From Thioalkalivibrio sp. (GTDB lineage: Bacteria; Pseudomonadota; Gammaproteobacteria; SpSt-1174): a DNA stretch of 12,196 bases. Below the pieces are notes generated by a model. That model worked only from the letters and a program-made list of their open reading frames with translations, was not told the origin of the DNA and ran no database searches. Below are positions 1 through 6,429 of the stretch, one piece after another; the first letter of the stretch is position 1, and each line of letters opens with the position of its first letter. The position numbers and the translations under genes were made by a program. The stretch covers positions 1 through 12,196 of the forward strand of contig DSBO01000069.1 in NCBI GenBank assembly GCA_011046015.1, in the 5' to 3' direction.

Positions 1-16
1 AACTGTTTCACTTAGT

Positions 17-48
17 TGTTAAAGAGCTTCGCTGAAACCGTGTCAGCG
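17..48 (-). promoter_or_regulatory. rRNA-operon leader antitermination elements (boxB hairpin and boxA)
   Basis: Read on the minus strand, positions 27–17 give GCTCTTTAACA, a close match to the boxA element of bacterial rrn leaders, which recruits the NusB/NusE antitermination complex. Just upstream, 48–43 (CGCTGA) pairs with 35–30 (TCAGCG) around a 7-nt loop, which fits boxB. The order boxB–boxA downstream of two promoter-like elements is that of an rrn leader. The 16S rRNA gene itself is not in the window and should lie past position 1 on the minus strand. Confidence 0.88.
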
Positions 49-57
49 AGACGGTCA

Positions 58-87
58 AGTATGAGCCAGACCGACTTGGCTTGTCAA
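58..87 (-). promoter_or_regulatory. Candidate rrn P2 promoter
   Basis: On the minus strand a perfect TTGACA (87–82) is followed after 18 bp by CATACT (63–58, four of six matches to TATAAT). It lies between the strong P1 element and boxB/boxA, where a second rrn promoter is found in many gammaproteobacteria. The -10 is weak and the spacer long, so this is a candidate only. Confidence 0.45.
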
Positions 88-137
88 CAGACGGTGCCGC
101 CGTTGACCCGCCCCGGCGCTGTGTTTGCCGTCGAAGC

Positions 138-198
138 GAGGGGCGCATTATAGGGCCTGCGAACCGGGCGTCAAGCACCCGGATGAACTTTTTTTGAA
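138..198 (-). promoter_or_regulatory. rrn P1-type promoter with UP-like element and GC-rich discriminator
   Basis: On the minus strand TTGACG (174–169) and a perfect TATAAT (152–147) are separated by 16 bp, the short spacer typical of rrn P1 promoters. The -10 runs into GCGCCCC (146–140), the GC-rich discriminator associated with stringent control by ppGpp/DksA. An A-rich tract directly upstream of the -35 (about 198–183, seven A in a row) resembles an UP element and begins at the base after the tyrS stop codon. Transcription would start near 140–137 and run off the left edge into the rrn operon. Confidence 0.9.
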
Positions 199-1398
199 TC
201 AGGCCGTGGTGACCCGGGCAAAGCGTCGCTTGCCCACCTGCATGACGTGGGTGAACCCCGCCTCGAGCACCAGCCCGCGGTCCTCGACACGCTCGCCGTC
301 GATGCGCACCGCCCCCTGCTTGAGCATGCGAATGGCCTCGGAAGTGCTGGCGACCAGGCCCGCCTCCTTGAGCGCATTGGCGACGGGCATGCCCTCGGCG
401 CCGACCGCGAGGGTGAGCTCGGGCATGTCGTCGGGCATCTGGCCCTTCTGGAAGCGGGCGACGAAGGCCTCGCGCGCCCGCACCGCGTCGGCGGGGCTGT
501 GAAAGCGCGCCACCAGTTCCTCGCCGAGCAGGAACTTGATGTCGCGCGGGTTGGCACCCTCCTCGATCTGCCGGCGGAACCCGGCGATCTCCTCCAGCGG
601 CCGGAAGGACAGCAGTTCGAAATAGCGCCACATCAGGTCGTCGGACACCGACATGATCTTGCCGAACATCTCCTCGGCCGGCTCGGCGATACCGATGTAG
701 TTGTTGAGCGACTTGGACATCTTTTGCACGCCGTCCAGCCCCTCGAGGATCGGCATGGTGAGCACGACCTGGGGCTCCTGCCCGTACTGTTTCTGCAGCT
801 CGCGGCCCACCAGCAGGTTGAATTTCTGGTCGGTGCCGCCGAGCTCGACGTCCGCCCGCATCGCCACCGAGTCGTAGCCCTGGATCAGCGGATACAGGAA
901 TTCGTGGATCGCGATCGGCTGACCGGAGCTGTAGCGCTTGTGGAAGTCGTCGCGCTCGAGCATGCGCGCCACGGTATGGCGGGAGGCGAGCTGGATCATC
1001 TCCGCCGACCCCATCTCGCCCATCCAGGACGAGTTGAACATGACGATGGTCTTCTCCGGATCGAGAATCTTGTAGATCTGCTGCTCGTAGGTACGCGCGT
1101 TGTCGATCACCTCGTCGCGGGTGAGCGGCGGGCGCGTCGCGCTCTTGCCCGTGGGGTCACCGATCATGCCGGTGAAGTCGCCGATCAGGAACAGCGCCTC
1201 GTGACCCAGCTCCTGGAACTGGCGCATCTTGTTGAGCAGCACGGTGTGGCCGAGATGCAGGTCCGGCGCGGTGGGGTCGAACCCCGCCTTGATACGCAGC
1301 GGGCGGCCGGTCTCCAGCTTCTTGCCGAGCTCCTCTTCCACCAGAATTTCTTCGGCGCCCCGGCGAATGAGCGCCAGCGCCTCGTCATGAGCCGTCAT
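199..1398 (-). CDS. tyrS: Tyrosyl-tRNA synthetase
   Basis: Cytoplasmic class I aminoacyl-tRNA synthetase that charges tRNA-Tyr with tyrosine using ATP. The 399-residue product has the class I signatures HLGH (residues 48–51) and KMSKS (226–230), the catalytic fold around DFTGMIGDP, and a C-terminal S4-type RNA-binding domain in about the last 65 residues. Its length and HLGH form suit the TyrZ-like subgroup found in Pseudomonas rather than the 424-residue E. coli enzyme. The ATG at 1398 is chosen because AGGAG lies 7 nt upstream; the frame stays open 25 codons further, but that stretch is not synthetase-like. The TGA stop abuts an rrn promoter with no terminator between, so tyrS transcripts probably read into the rrn operon. 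It is divergent from the M23 peptidase gene. Confidence 0.96.
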   Translation of the reverse strand: MTAHDEALALIRRGAEEILVEEELGKKLETGRPLRIKAGFDPTAPDLHLGHTVLLNKMRQFQELGHEALFLIGDFTGMIGDPTGKSATRPPLTRDEVIDNARTYEQQIYKILDPEKTIVMFNSSWMGEMGSAEMIQLASRHTVARMLERDDFHKRYSSGQPIAIHEFLYPLIQGYDSVAMRADVELGGTDQKFNLLVGRELQKQYGQEPQVVLTMPILEGLDGVQKMSKSLNNYIGIAEPAEEMFGKIMSVSDDLMWRYFELLSFRPLEEIAGFRRQIEEGANPRDIKFLLGEELVARFHSPADAVRAREAFVARFQKGQMPDDMPELTLAVGAEGMPVANALKEAGLVASTSEAIRMLKQGAVRIDGERVEDRGLVLEAGFTHVMQVGKRRFARVTTA

Positions 1399-1450
1399 CA
1401 AAATGCTCCTGGGTTGGGTGCGATTCGGTTCGTACTCTGTGCACACACAG

Positions 1451-1479
1451 GTTAAAATGCGACGCGCTGCCATTGACCA
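1451..1479 (-). promoter_or_regulatory. Candidate tyrS promoter
   Basis: On the minus strand TGGTCA (1479–1474) and TTTAAC (1456–1451) are 17 bp apart, each matching four of six consensus bases. The inferred start near 1444 leaves a leader of about 45 nt. The -35 overlaps the -35 of the divergent peptidase promoter. Weak but well placed. Confidence 0.35.
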
Positions 1480-1501
1480 TCGGCGGCTGGCGCGCTATGT
1501 T
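1473..1501 (+). promoter_or_regulatory. Probable promoter of the M23 peptidase–anmK operon
   Basis: TTGACC (1473–1478) and TATGTT (1496–1501) are separated by 17 bp, a good sigma-70 arrangement. Transcription would begin near 1508, just upstream of the ribosome binding site at 1513–1516. Confidence 0.5.
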
Positions 1502-1512
1502 TCCAAAAAAAC

Positions 1513-1516
1513 GGAG
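1513..1516 (+). promoter_or_regulatory. Ribosome binding site that decides the peptidase start
   Basis: GGAG at 1513–1516 lies 8 nt before the GTG at 1525. The other in-frame GTG (1516) shares its first base with this motif and so is unlikely to be the start. Confidence 0.6.
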
Positions 1517-1524
1517 TGTTTTCC

Positions 1525-2970
1525 GTGCATTACCGATCATTCTTGAAACGTGACTATAAGTCGCGCTCGACCGCCGGGGCCACCCGCCGCCGCCCACTGC
1601 GCACGCACTGGCGTCTGCGCGCGGCGGCGTTCGTCGCCGGCTCCATCGTCCTCGGCGCGGTGCTCGCCGCCACGCATGACAGCGCGAACAACACGCCTTC
1701 CAGCCAGCGCCTGGTGCTGGCGGTGCCGACCTCCGAGGGTGGGCATGATAACGGAATTCAGGCACTGGGCGAACGGGTGACGCTGGGCCTGCCCCTGCCG
1801 CCGGCCGCCGTCCCCGTCGCCACGCCGGCCATCGAGGCCGCCACCGAGGGGCGCGCGACCTGGGAAGAAGTGGTCGTCAAGCGAGGCGACACCCTGTCGT
1901 CGATCTTCAGCCGCCTCGAGATGCACAGCCAGCTCGCGCCCATCATGGCCCTGGGCGACGCCACCCGTGCGCTGACGTCGGTCCATCCGGGCCAGGTACT
2001 GCGCGTGAGGCGCGGCGAGCGCGGCCTCGAGGAACTCGTCTACGACCTGAACGACGCCGAGCGCCTGCGCATCTGGCGCGAGGATAGCGGCCTGCACGCC
2101 GAGACCACGGTACGCGACCTGGAAGTACGCGAGGCGCGGGCCGCCGGTACCATCCGCTATTCGTTGTTCGAGGCCGGGCTCCAGGCCGGGCTCTCCCAGA
2201 ACCTGATCATGGAACTGGCCACCATCTTCGGCTGGGACATCGACTTCGCGCTGGACATCCGCGCCGGAGACCAGTTCAGCGTGCTCTACGAGGAATATTA
2301 CCGGGACGGCGAGAAGCTGCGCGACGGGCGTATCCTCGCCGCCGAGTTCATCAACCAGGGCCGGACCTTCCGCGCCGCCTACTTCAATGGCGAGGGCGCC
2401 CGTGCCGGCTATTACAGCGAAGACGGCCGCAGCATGCGCAAGGCCTTCCTGCGCGCCCCGGTTGACTTCCACCGCATCAGCTCGCGCTTCCAGCCCGAAC
2501 GCCACCACCCCGTGCTCGGCGTCAAGCGCCCGCACCGCGGCGTGGACTACGCGGCCGCCACCGGCACGCCCATCAAGGCGGCGGGTGATGGCAAGGTCAC
2601 GTTCCGCGGTGTGAAGGGCGGCTACGGCAACACCGTCATCATCCAGCACGGCGCCACCTACAGCACCCTGTATGCGCACATGTCGAAGTTCCGCAGCGGC
2701 GTGGGCGTGGGCACCCGCGTCAAGCAGGGACAGATCATCGGCTACGTCGGCATGACGGGCCTGGCCACCGGGCCTCACCTGCATTACGAATTCCTCGTCA
2801 ACGGCGTGCATCGCAACCCGCTGACCATCAAGCTGCCGACGGCCGAACCCCTGCCCAAAGCCGTCATCGCCCGCTTCCAGGAGCACGCGGCGCCCCTGTT
2901 CGCCCAGCTCGATACCGTCCGGCGCGTGCAACTGGCGCAAGGCGGCACCGCCGGGTCCGTGACGCCCTGA
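1525..2970 (+). CDS. mepM: M23-family peptidoglycan DD-endopeptidase, MepM type
   Basis: Membrane-anchored zinc endopeptidase predicted to act in the periplasm on peptidoglycan cross-links, opening the mesh for growth. Of 481 residues, the first ~32 are strongly basic, followed by one membrane segment (about 33–49). An OapA/LysM-like wall-binding domain follows (about 113–165; it opens with a 'VKRGDTLSSIF' motif), then a Csd3-like domain (about 188–300) and a C-terminal M23 (LytM) domain. Zinc-site residues are visible: H337 and D341 in HRGVD, and H418-L-H420 in HLHYEF, with H385 as a further conserved histidine. The set is complete, so it should be active, unlike degenerate LytM activators such as EnvC. 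Domain order matches E. coli MepM (YebA). The start is a GTG with GGAG 8 nt upstream. anmK begins 4 nt after the stop. Confidence 0.92.
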   Translation: MHYRSFLKRDYKSRSTAGATRRRPLRTHWRLRAAAFVAGSIVLGAVLAATHDSANNTPSSQRLVLAVPTSEGGHDNGIQALGERVTLGLPLPPAAVPVATPAIEAATEGRATWEEVVVKRGDTLSSIFSRLEMHSQLAPIMALGDATRALTSVHPGQVLRVRRGERGLEELVYDLNDAERLRIWREDSGLHAETTVRDLEVREARAAGTIRYSLFEAGLQAGLSQNLIMELATIFGWDIDFALDIRAGDQFSVLYEEYYRDGEKLRDGRILAAEFINQGRTFRAAYFNGEGARAGYYSEDGRSMRKAFLRAPVDFHRISSRFQPERHHPVLGVKRPHRGVDYAAATGTPIKAAGDGKVTFRGVKGGYGNTVIIQHGATYSTLYAHMSKFRSGVGVGTRVKQGQIIGYVGMTGLATGPHLHYEFLVNGVHRNPLTIKLPTAEPLPKAVIARFQEHAAPLFAQLDTVRRVQLAQGGTAGSVTP

Positions 2971-2974
2971 GTTC

Positions 2975-4105
2975 GTGACAGCGCTCTACGTCGGGCTGAT
3001 CTCCGGCACCAGCATGGACGGGATCGATGCCGCGCTGGTGGACTTCACCGGCGAGCGGCCCCGACTCCGCCATGCCCTCAACCACCCTTACCCGCGGGAC
3101 CTGCACGCACGCCTCGAGCAGCTGCTCGCACCCGACTGGCAAGGGCCGGTCACCGAGATCGGACACCTCCACGCCGCCCTGGGCACCCGGTTCGGCGAGG
3201 CCGCCCGGCATCTGCTGTCGGCGGCCGGGGTGTCCGCAACCGACGTCCGCGCCATCGGCAGCCACGGCCAGACCGTCTGCCATGCCCCGTCGGGCGACGA
3301 GGCCTTCTCGCTCCAGCTCGCCGATGCGAGCCGCATTGCCGCCGTCACCGGCATCACCACGGTGGCCGACTTTCGCAGCCGGGACATCGCGCTGGGCGGA
3401 CAGGGGGCACCGCTGGTACCCGCGTTCCACGCCGCCGTCCTCGGTGCCGACGACGAACATCGCGTCATCCTCAACCTCGGCGGCATCGCCAACGTCACCG
3501 ACCTGCCGGCGGGCCCGGCCCGCGTCATTCGCGGCTTCGACACGGGCCCGGCCAACACCCTGATGGACGGCTGGATCCGGCGCCACGCCGGTAGCCACTA
3601 TGATCAGGGCGGTGCCTGGGCGGTGAGCGGCACCCCCATTCCCGCCCTGCTCGGCACCCTGCTGGAGGAGCCCTACCTGGCCCTGCCGCCGCCCAAGAGC
3701 ACCGGGCGGGAGCTGTTCAACCTGGCCTGGCTGGACCGGCACCTGGCCTGCTGGGCACCGGGCGCCGCGCCCGCCGACGTGCAGGCCACGCTGCTCGAGT
3801 TCACTGCTGTCACGGTCGCCGAGGCCATCGCGCGCCACTGCGGACACCCGGCCCGGGTGATCGCCTGCGGGGGCGGCGCACACAACCACGCGCTCATGCG
3901 ACGGCTCGGCGAGCTCCTGCCCGACAGCCAGGTGGAGTCCAGCGCCGACCACGACCTGCCGCCCGACTGGGTGGAGGCCATGACCTTCGCCTGGCTCGCA
4001 CGCCAGACCCTGCGGGGACAACCAGGCAACCTGCCCTCGGTCACCGGGGCCCGCCGGGCCGCCGTGCTCGGGGCCATCACGCCGGTGCCTGACCTGGATC
4101 ACTGA
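2975..4105 (+). CDS. anmK: Anhydro-N-acetylmuramic acid kinase
   Basis: Cytoplasmic kinase that hydrates and phosphorylates 1,6-anhydro-MurNAc to MurNAc-6-phosphate using ATP, a step of peptidoglycan recycling. The 376-residue protein, close to the ~370 usual for the family, starts with the GLISGTSMDGIDAALVDF signature (residues 7–24). It also contains GSHGQT, the FDTGPANTLMD motif with the probable catalytic aspartate D189, and a C-terminal ACGGGAHN nucleotide-binding motif. The start is a GTG only 4 nt after the upstream stop and lacks a clear ribosome binding site, so translation is probably coupled to mepM. The pairing links wall cleavage to recovery of its products. Confidence 0.96.
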   Translation: MTALYVGLISGTSMDGIDAALVDFTGERPRLRHALNHPYPRDLHARLEQLLAPDWQGPVTEIGHLHAALGTRFGEAARHLLSAAGVSATDVRAIGSHGQTVCHAPSGDEAFSLQLADASRIAAVTGITTVADFRSRDIALGGQGAPLVPAFHAAVLGADDEHRVILNLGGIANVTDLPAGPARVIRGFDTGPANTLMDGWIRRHAGSHYDQGGAWAVSGTPIPALLGTLLEEPYLALPPPKSTGRELFNLAWLDRHLACWAPGAAPADVQATLLEFTAVTVAEAIARHCGHPARVIACGGGAHNHALMRRLGELLPDSQVESSADHDLPPDWVEAMTFAWLARQTLRGQPGNLPSVTGARRAAVLGAITPVPDLDH

Positions 4106-4129
4106 CAGCCGCCCCGCCCCTGCTATGCT
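4102..4129 (+). promoter_or_regulatory. Probable sulfide:quinone oxidoreductase promoter (extended -10)
   Basis: CTGACA (4102–4107, overlapping the anmK stop) and TATGCT (4124–4129) are 16 bp apart, and TGC precedes the -10, giving an extended -10. Predicted start near 4136, leaving a leader of about 64 nt. This suggests sqr need not depend on the mepM–anmK transcript. Confidence 0.5.
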
Positions 4130-4199
4130 TCTGTGATCGAGCGCACCCGCTGCGGTTCGCACATCACACACCACCCTCGCCACTTGGGCAGGAGGCACC

Positions 4200-5468
4200 A
4201 TGGCTCACATCGTCATTCTCGGCGCCGGCACGGGCGGCATGCCCTGCGCGTATGAACTGCGCGAGGCGCTGTCCGGCGCACATGACATCACCGTCGTCAA
4301 CGAGCGCGCGGACTTCCAGTTCGTGCCCTCCAATCCCTGGGCGGCGGTGGGCTGGCGCAAGGCCGAACAGATCTCCTTCGACATCCGCTCCCACCTCGAT
4401 CGCAAGGGTATCGGCTTCATCGCCCAGCGGGTGGACACGATCGACGCCGAACACAACCGCCTGACGCTCGCCAACGGCGACACGGTGGACTACGACTACC
4501 TCGTCATCACCACCGGGCCAAAGCTCGCCTTCGACGAGGTGGAGGGCGCCGGCCCTGCAGGCTTCACGCAATCGGTCTGCACGCTGGAGCACGCCCTGAA
4601 GTCGCGAACGGATTTCGAGCGCCTGGTCGCCGATCCGGGTCCGGTGATCGTCGGCGCGCTGCAGGGCGCGAGCTGCTTCGGCCCGGCCTACGAGTACGCC
4701 TTCATCCTCAACACCGAACTCAAGCGGCGCAAGCTTCGCGACCGTGTCCCGATGACCTTTGTCACCTCCGAGCCCTACATCGGCCACCTCGGCCTGGCGG
4801 GCGTGGGTGACTCCAAGGGCCTGCTGGAATCAATGCTGCGCCAGGAGCAGATCCGCTGGATCACCAATGCGCGCACGACCCGCGTGGAGGCCGGCACGAT
4901 GCGGGTGGAAGAACTGGACGCCGAGGGCAAGGTGCACAAGGAGCACACGCTGCCCTTCCGGCACGCCATGATGCTGCCGGCCTTCAAGGGCGTGGATGCC
5001 GTGGCGGCCGTCGAGGGCCTGTGCAATCCGCGCGGCTTCGTCATCATCGACGAACACCAGCGCAACCCCACCTACACCAACATCTACTCGGCCGGCGTGT
5101 GCGTGGCGATCCCGCCCGTGGAGACCACCCCCGTACCCACCGGGACGCCCAAGACCGGCTACATGATCGAGTCGATGGTCACGGCCATCGTGGAGAACAT
5201 CGCCGCCGAGCTGCGCGGTGCGACACCGCACGCCCAGGGCACCTGGAACGCGATCTGCCTGGCGGACATGGGGGACACCGGGGCCGCCTTCGTCGCCATG
5301 CCGCAGATCGGCCCGCGCAACGTCAACTGGTTCAAGAAGGGCAAGTGGGTACACTACGCGAAGGTCGCGTTCGAGAAGTACTTCCTGCTGAAGATGAAGC
5401 GCGGTACCTCCGAGCCCATCTACGAAAAGTATGTCCTCAGGGCACTGGGCATCGAGCGACTGAAATAG
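4200..5468 (+). CDS. sqr: Sulfide:quinone oxidoreductase, type I
   Basis: Membrane-associated FAD enzyme that oxidises sulfide to sulfane sulfur/polysulfide and passes electrons to the quinone pool. The 422-residue protein starts with a Rossmann FAD motif (GAGTGG, residues 8–13). The three redox-active cysteines of type I enzymes are C127 (SVCT), C159 (ASCFGP) and C353 (NAICLADMG), the same numbers I recall for Rhodobacter capsulatus SQR. Family blocks FVPSNPW, TSEPYIGHLG and PPVETTPVPTGTPKTGYMIE are intact, and the amphipathic C-terminal ~50 residues fit quinone-site membrane attachment. Overall it closely resembles the Acidithiobacillus ferrooxidans enzyme. The C127/C159/C353 set argues against flavocytochrome c or NADH dehydrogenase. 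AGGAGG lies 4 nt before the ATG. It is probably monocistronic, with its own promoter upstream and a terminator hairpin downstream. Confidence 0.94.
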   Translation: MAHIVILGAGTGGMPCAYELREALSGAHDITVVNERADFQFVPSNPWAAVGWRKAEQISFDIRSHLDRKGIGFIAQRVDTIDAEHNRLTLANGDTVDYDYLVITTGPKLAFDEVEGAGPAGFTQSVCTLEHALKSRTDFERLVADPGPVIVGALQGASCFGPAYEYAFILNTELKRRKLRDRVPMTFVTSEPYIGHLGLAGVGDSKGLLESMLRQEQIRWITNARTTRVEAGTMRVEELDAEGKVHKEHTLPFRHAMMLPAFKGVDAVAAVEGLCNPRGFVIIDEHQRNPTYTNIYSAGVCVAIPPVETTPVPTGTPKTGYMIESMVTAIVENIAAELRGATPHAQGTWNAICLADMGDTGAAFVAMPQIGPRNVNWFKKGKWVHYAKVAFEKYFLLKMKRGTSEPIYEKYVLRALGIERLK

Positions 5469-5491
5469 GGCGCGGCAAAGGTGGCCGGCAC

Positions 5492-5518
5492 AAAAAAAGG
5501 GGCCGCAAGGCCCCTTTT
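5492..5518. terminator. Bidirectional intrinsic terminator between sqr and erpA
   Basis: GGGGCC (5499–5504) pairs with GGCCCC (5509–5514) around a GCAA loop, flanked by seven A on the left (5492–5498) and four T on the right (5515–5518). On the minus strand the hairpin is followed by seven T, a strong terminator for erpA; on the plus strand the T run is only four, so it should act more weakly for sqr. The genes converge on it. Confidence 0.88.
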
Positions 5519-5539
5519 CGCGTCAAGCGAGGATACGGC

Positions 5540-5902
5540 TCAGACGGAGAACGACGACCCGCAGCCACAGGTGGTGGTGGCGTTCGGATTGCGGATCACG
5601 AACTGGGCGCCTTCCAGGCCCTCCGAGTAGTCGATCTCGGCACCGACGAGGTACTGATAGCTCATCGGGTCGATCACCAGCGTCACGCCGTTGTTCTCGA
5701 CCGAGGTGTCACCCTCGTTGATGCTCTCGTCGAAGGTAAAGCCGTACTGGAAGCCCGAGCAGCCACCGCCGGTGACGAACACCCGCAGCTTGAGGCTGTC
5801 GTTGTTTTCCTCGTCGATCAGTTCCTTCACCTTGGTCGCCGCCGCGTCGGTAAAGATCAGCGGCGCCGGCATGGATTCGTTTGCAGTCTCGGTCGCACTC
5901 AT
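5540..5902 (-). CDS. erpA: Iron-sulfur cluster insertion protein ErpA (A-type carrier)
   Basis: Cytoplasmic A-type carrier that delivers Fe-S clusters to apo-enzymes, known in E. coli for maturing IspG/IspH and respiratory enzymes. The 120-residue product has the three cluster-ligand cysteines C48 (GGGCSGFQYGF) and C112/C114 (CGCGSSFSV at the C-terminus), with the same 64- and 66-residue spacing as E. coli ErpA. The ATG at 5902 is preferred, 8 nt after GGAGAG; a GTG two codons upstream (5908) is too close to that site. It follows the bactofilin gene on the same strand but has its own promoter under an IscR-like operator. IscA is the alternative, but the length and this gene neighbourhood favour ErpA. 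Confidence 0.93.
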   Translation of the reverse strand: MSATETANESMPAPLIFTDAAATKVKELIDEENNDSLKLRVFVTGGGCSGFQYGFTFDESINEGDTSVENNGVTLVIDPMSYQYLVGAEIDYSEGLEGAQFVIRNPNATTTCGCGSSFSV

Positions 5903-5940
5903 GACCACGTCTCTCCAAAAAATTTCCGGGTTTGCAGACT

Positions 5941-5970
5941 AAGCTAGCATTACCCGAGCGGTTTAGTCAA
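5941..5970 (-). promoter_or_regulatory. Probable erpA promoter
   Basis: On the minus strand TTGACT (5970–5965) is followed after 18 bp by TAGCTT (5946–5941), a weak -10 that keeps the key T1, A2 and T6. The predicted start near 5934 leaves a leader of about 32 nt. The -35 lies inside the IscR-like operator, so occupancy would block RNA polymerase. Confidence 0.5.
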
Positions 5971-5974
5971 GAAT
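5950..5974 (-). promoter_or_regulatory. IscR type-1-like operator upstream of erpA
   Basis: This 25-bp site on the minus strand combines half-sites TTGACTAA and CTCGGGTAA. Compared with the IscR type 1 pattern I recall from gammaproteobacteria (ATACYYGASTAWWWTACTCRRGTAT), about 20 of 25 positions agree, with mismatches mainly in the AT-rich centre, which is CCG here. It covers the -35 of the erpA promoter, so [2Fe-2S]-IscR would repress erpA when clusters are plentiful, as known for E. coli erpA. It touches the first base of the bactofilin stop codon. The iscR gene is not in this window. Confidence 0.7.
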
Positions 5975-6429
5975 CAGGCGCCCTGAACCGCGCCGTCCTT
6001 GCCGGCCGCGGCCTTGTCGGCCTCGTCGGACTTCTTGAACTCGAGCTGCGGCTTGCCGCCCTTGCGATGCACCAGGCTGCCGTTGACCTCGGCACCGATG
6101 GCCATCTCGATGAGGTTGTAGTAGACGTTGCCGGTGACACGCGACTTGGTGGCCAGTTCCACGCGGTTGGAGGCATGAACATCACCTTCCACGCTCCCGT
6201 TGAGCACCATGTTGGGCACGCGCACCTCGCCCTTGATCAGCCCGTTCTCGCTCAGGATCAGGATCGAATCCTCGTCCTCGGCAATCACGTTGCCCTCGAT
6301 GCAGCCCTCGACGTGCAGGCCGCCGGTAAACTTCACGTCGCCCAGAACTCGAGTGTGCCGGCCTACCAGCGTGTCGATCTTGGCGGCATTGAATTTCTGC
6401 CCCGGTTGGGTCGTCTTACGTCCCCACAT
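5974..6429 (-). CDS. Bactofilin (polymer-forming cytoskeletal protein)
   Basis: Bactofilins polymerise without nucleotide into filaments, usually at the inner face of the membrane, and organise wall enzymes or polar structures. The 151-residue product has a core (about 18–115) with the short hydrophobic/glycine periodicity of a right-handed beta-helix (GDVKFTGGLHVEG, GLIKGEVRVPN, GSVEGDVHASNRVEL, SRVTGNVYYN), flanked by an unstructured N-terminus and a charged Lys/Asp/Ala-rich tail (about 125–151). The ATG has AGGAG upstream with good spacing and shares its A with the TAA stop of the preceding gene (TAATG), so translation should be coupled to the membrane coiled-coil protein. Family assignment is firm; the specific role (shape, division, polarity) cannot be read from the sequence. 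Confidence 0.92.
   Translation of the reverse strand: MWGRKTTQPGQKFNAAKIDTLVGRHTRVLGDVKFTGGLHVEGCIEGNVIAEDEDSILILSENGLIKGEVRVPNMVLNGSVEGDVHASNRVELATKSRVTGNVYYNLIEMAIGAEVNGSLVHRKGGKPQLEFKKSDEADKAAAGKDGAVQGA

Noticed and set aside
1436..1449. CTGTGCACACACAG-like symmetrical stretch between tyrS and mepM as an operator
   Set aside because: The symmetry is mostly a short CA repeat around TGTGCACA; no known operator pattern is matched and it lies within the tyrS leader.
247..1455. A 402-codon plus-strand open frame opposite tyrS
   Set aside because: High GC with strong third-position bias keeps antisense frames open. The translation is low-complexity, rich in His, Arg, Leu and Glu, with no domain, while tyrS on the other strand has complete motifs.
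1537..2940. A 467-codon minus-strand open frame opposite mepM
   Set aside because: Shadow of a GC-rich gene: composition is dominated by Ala, Gly, Val, Asp and Arg, with no recognisable motif or ribosome binding site.
2864..4201. A 445-codon minus-strand open frame opposite anmK
   Set aside because: No domain, shadow-like composition, and it overlaps a gene with a full set of family motifs.
5021..5947. A 308-codon plus-strand frame covering the sqr end, the terminator and erpA
   Set aside because: It reads through a strong bidirectional terminator and opposite erpA; the protein is Arg/His-rich with no domain.
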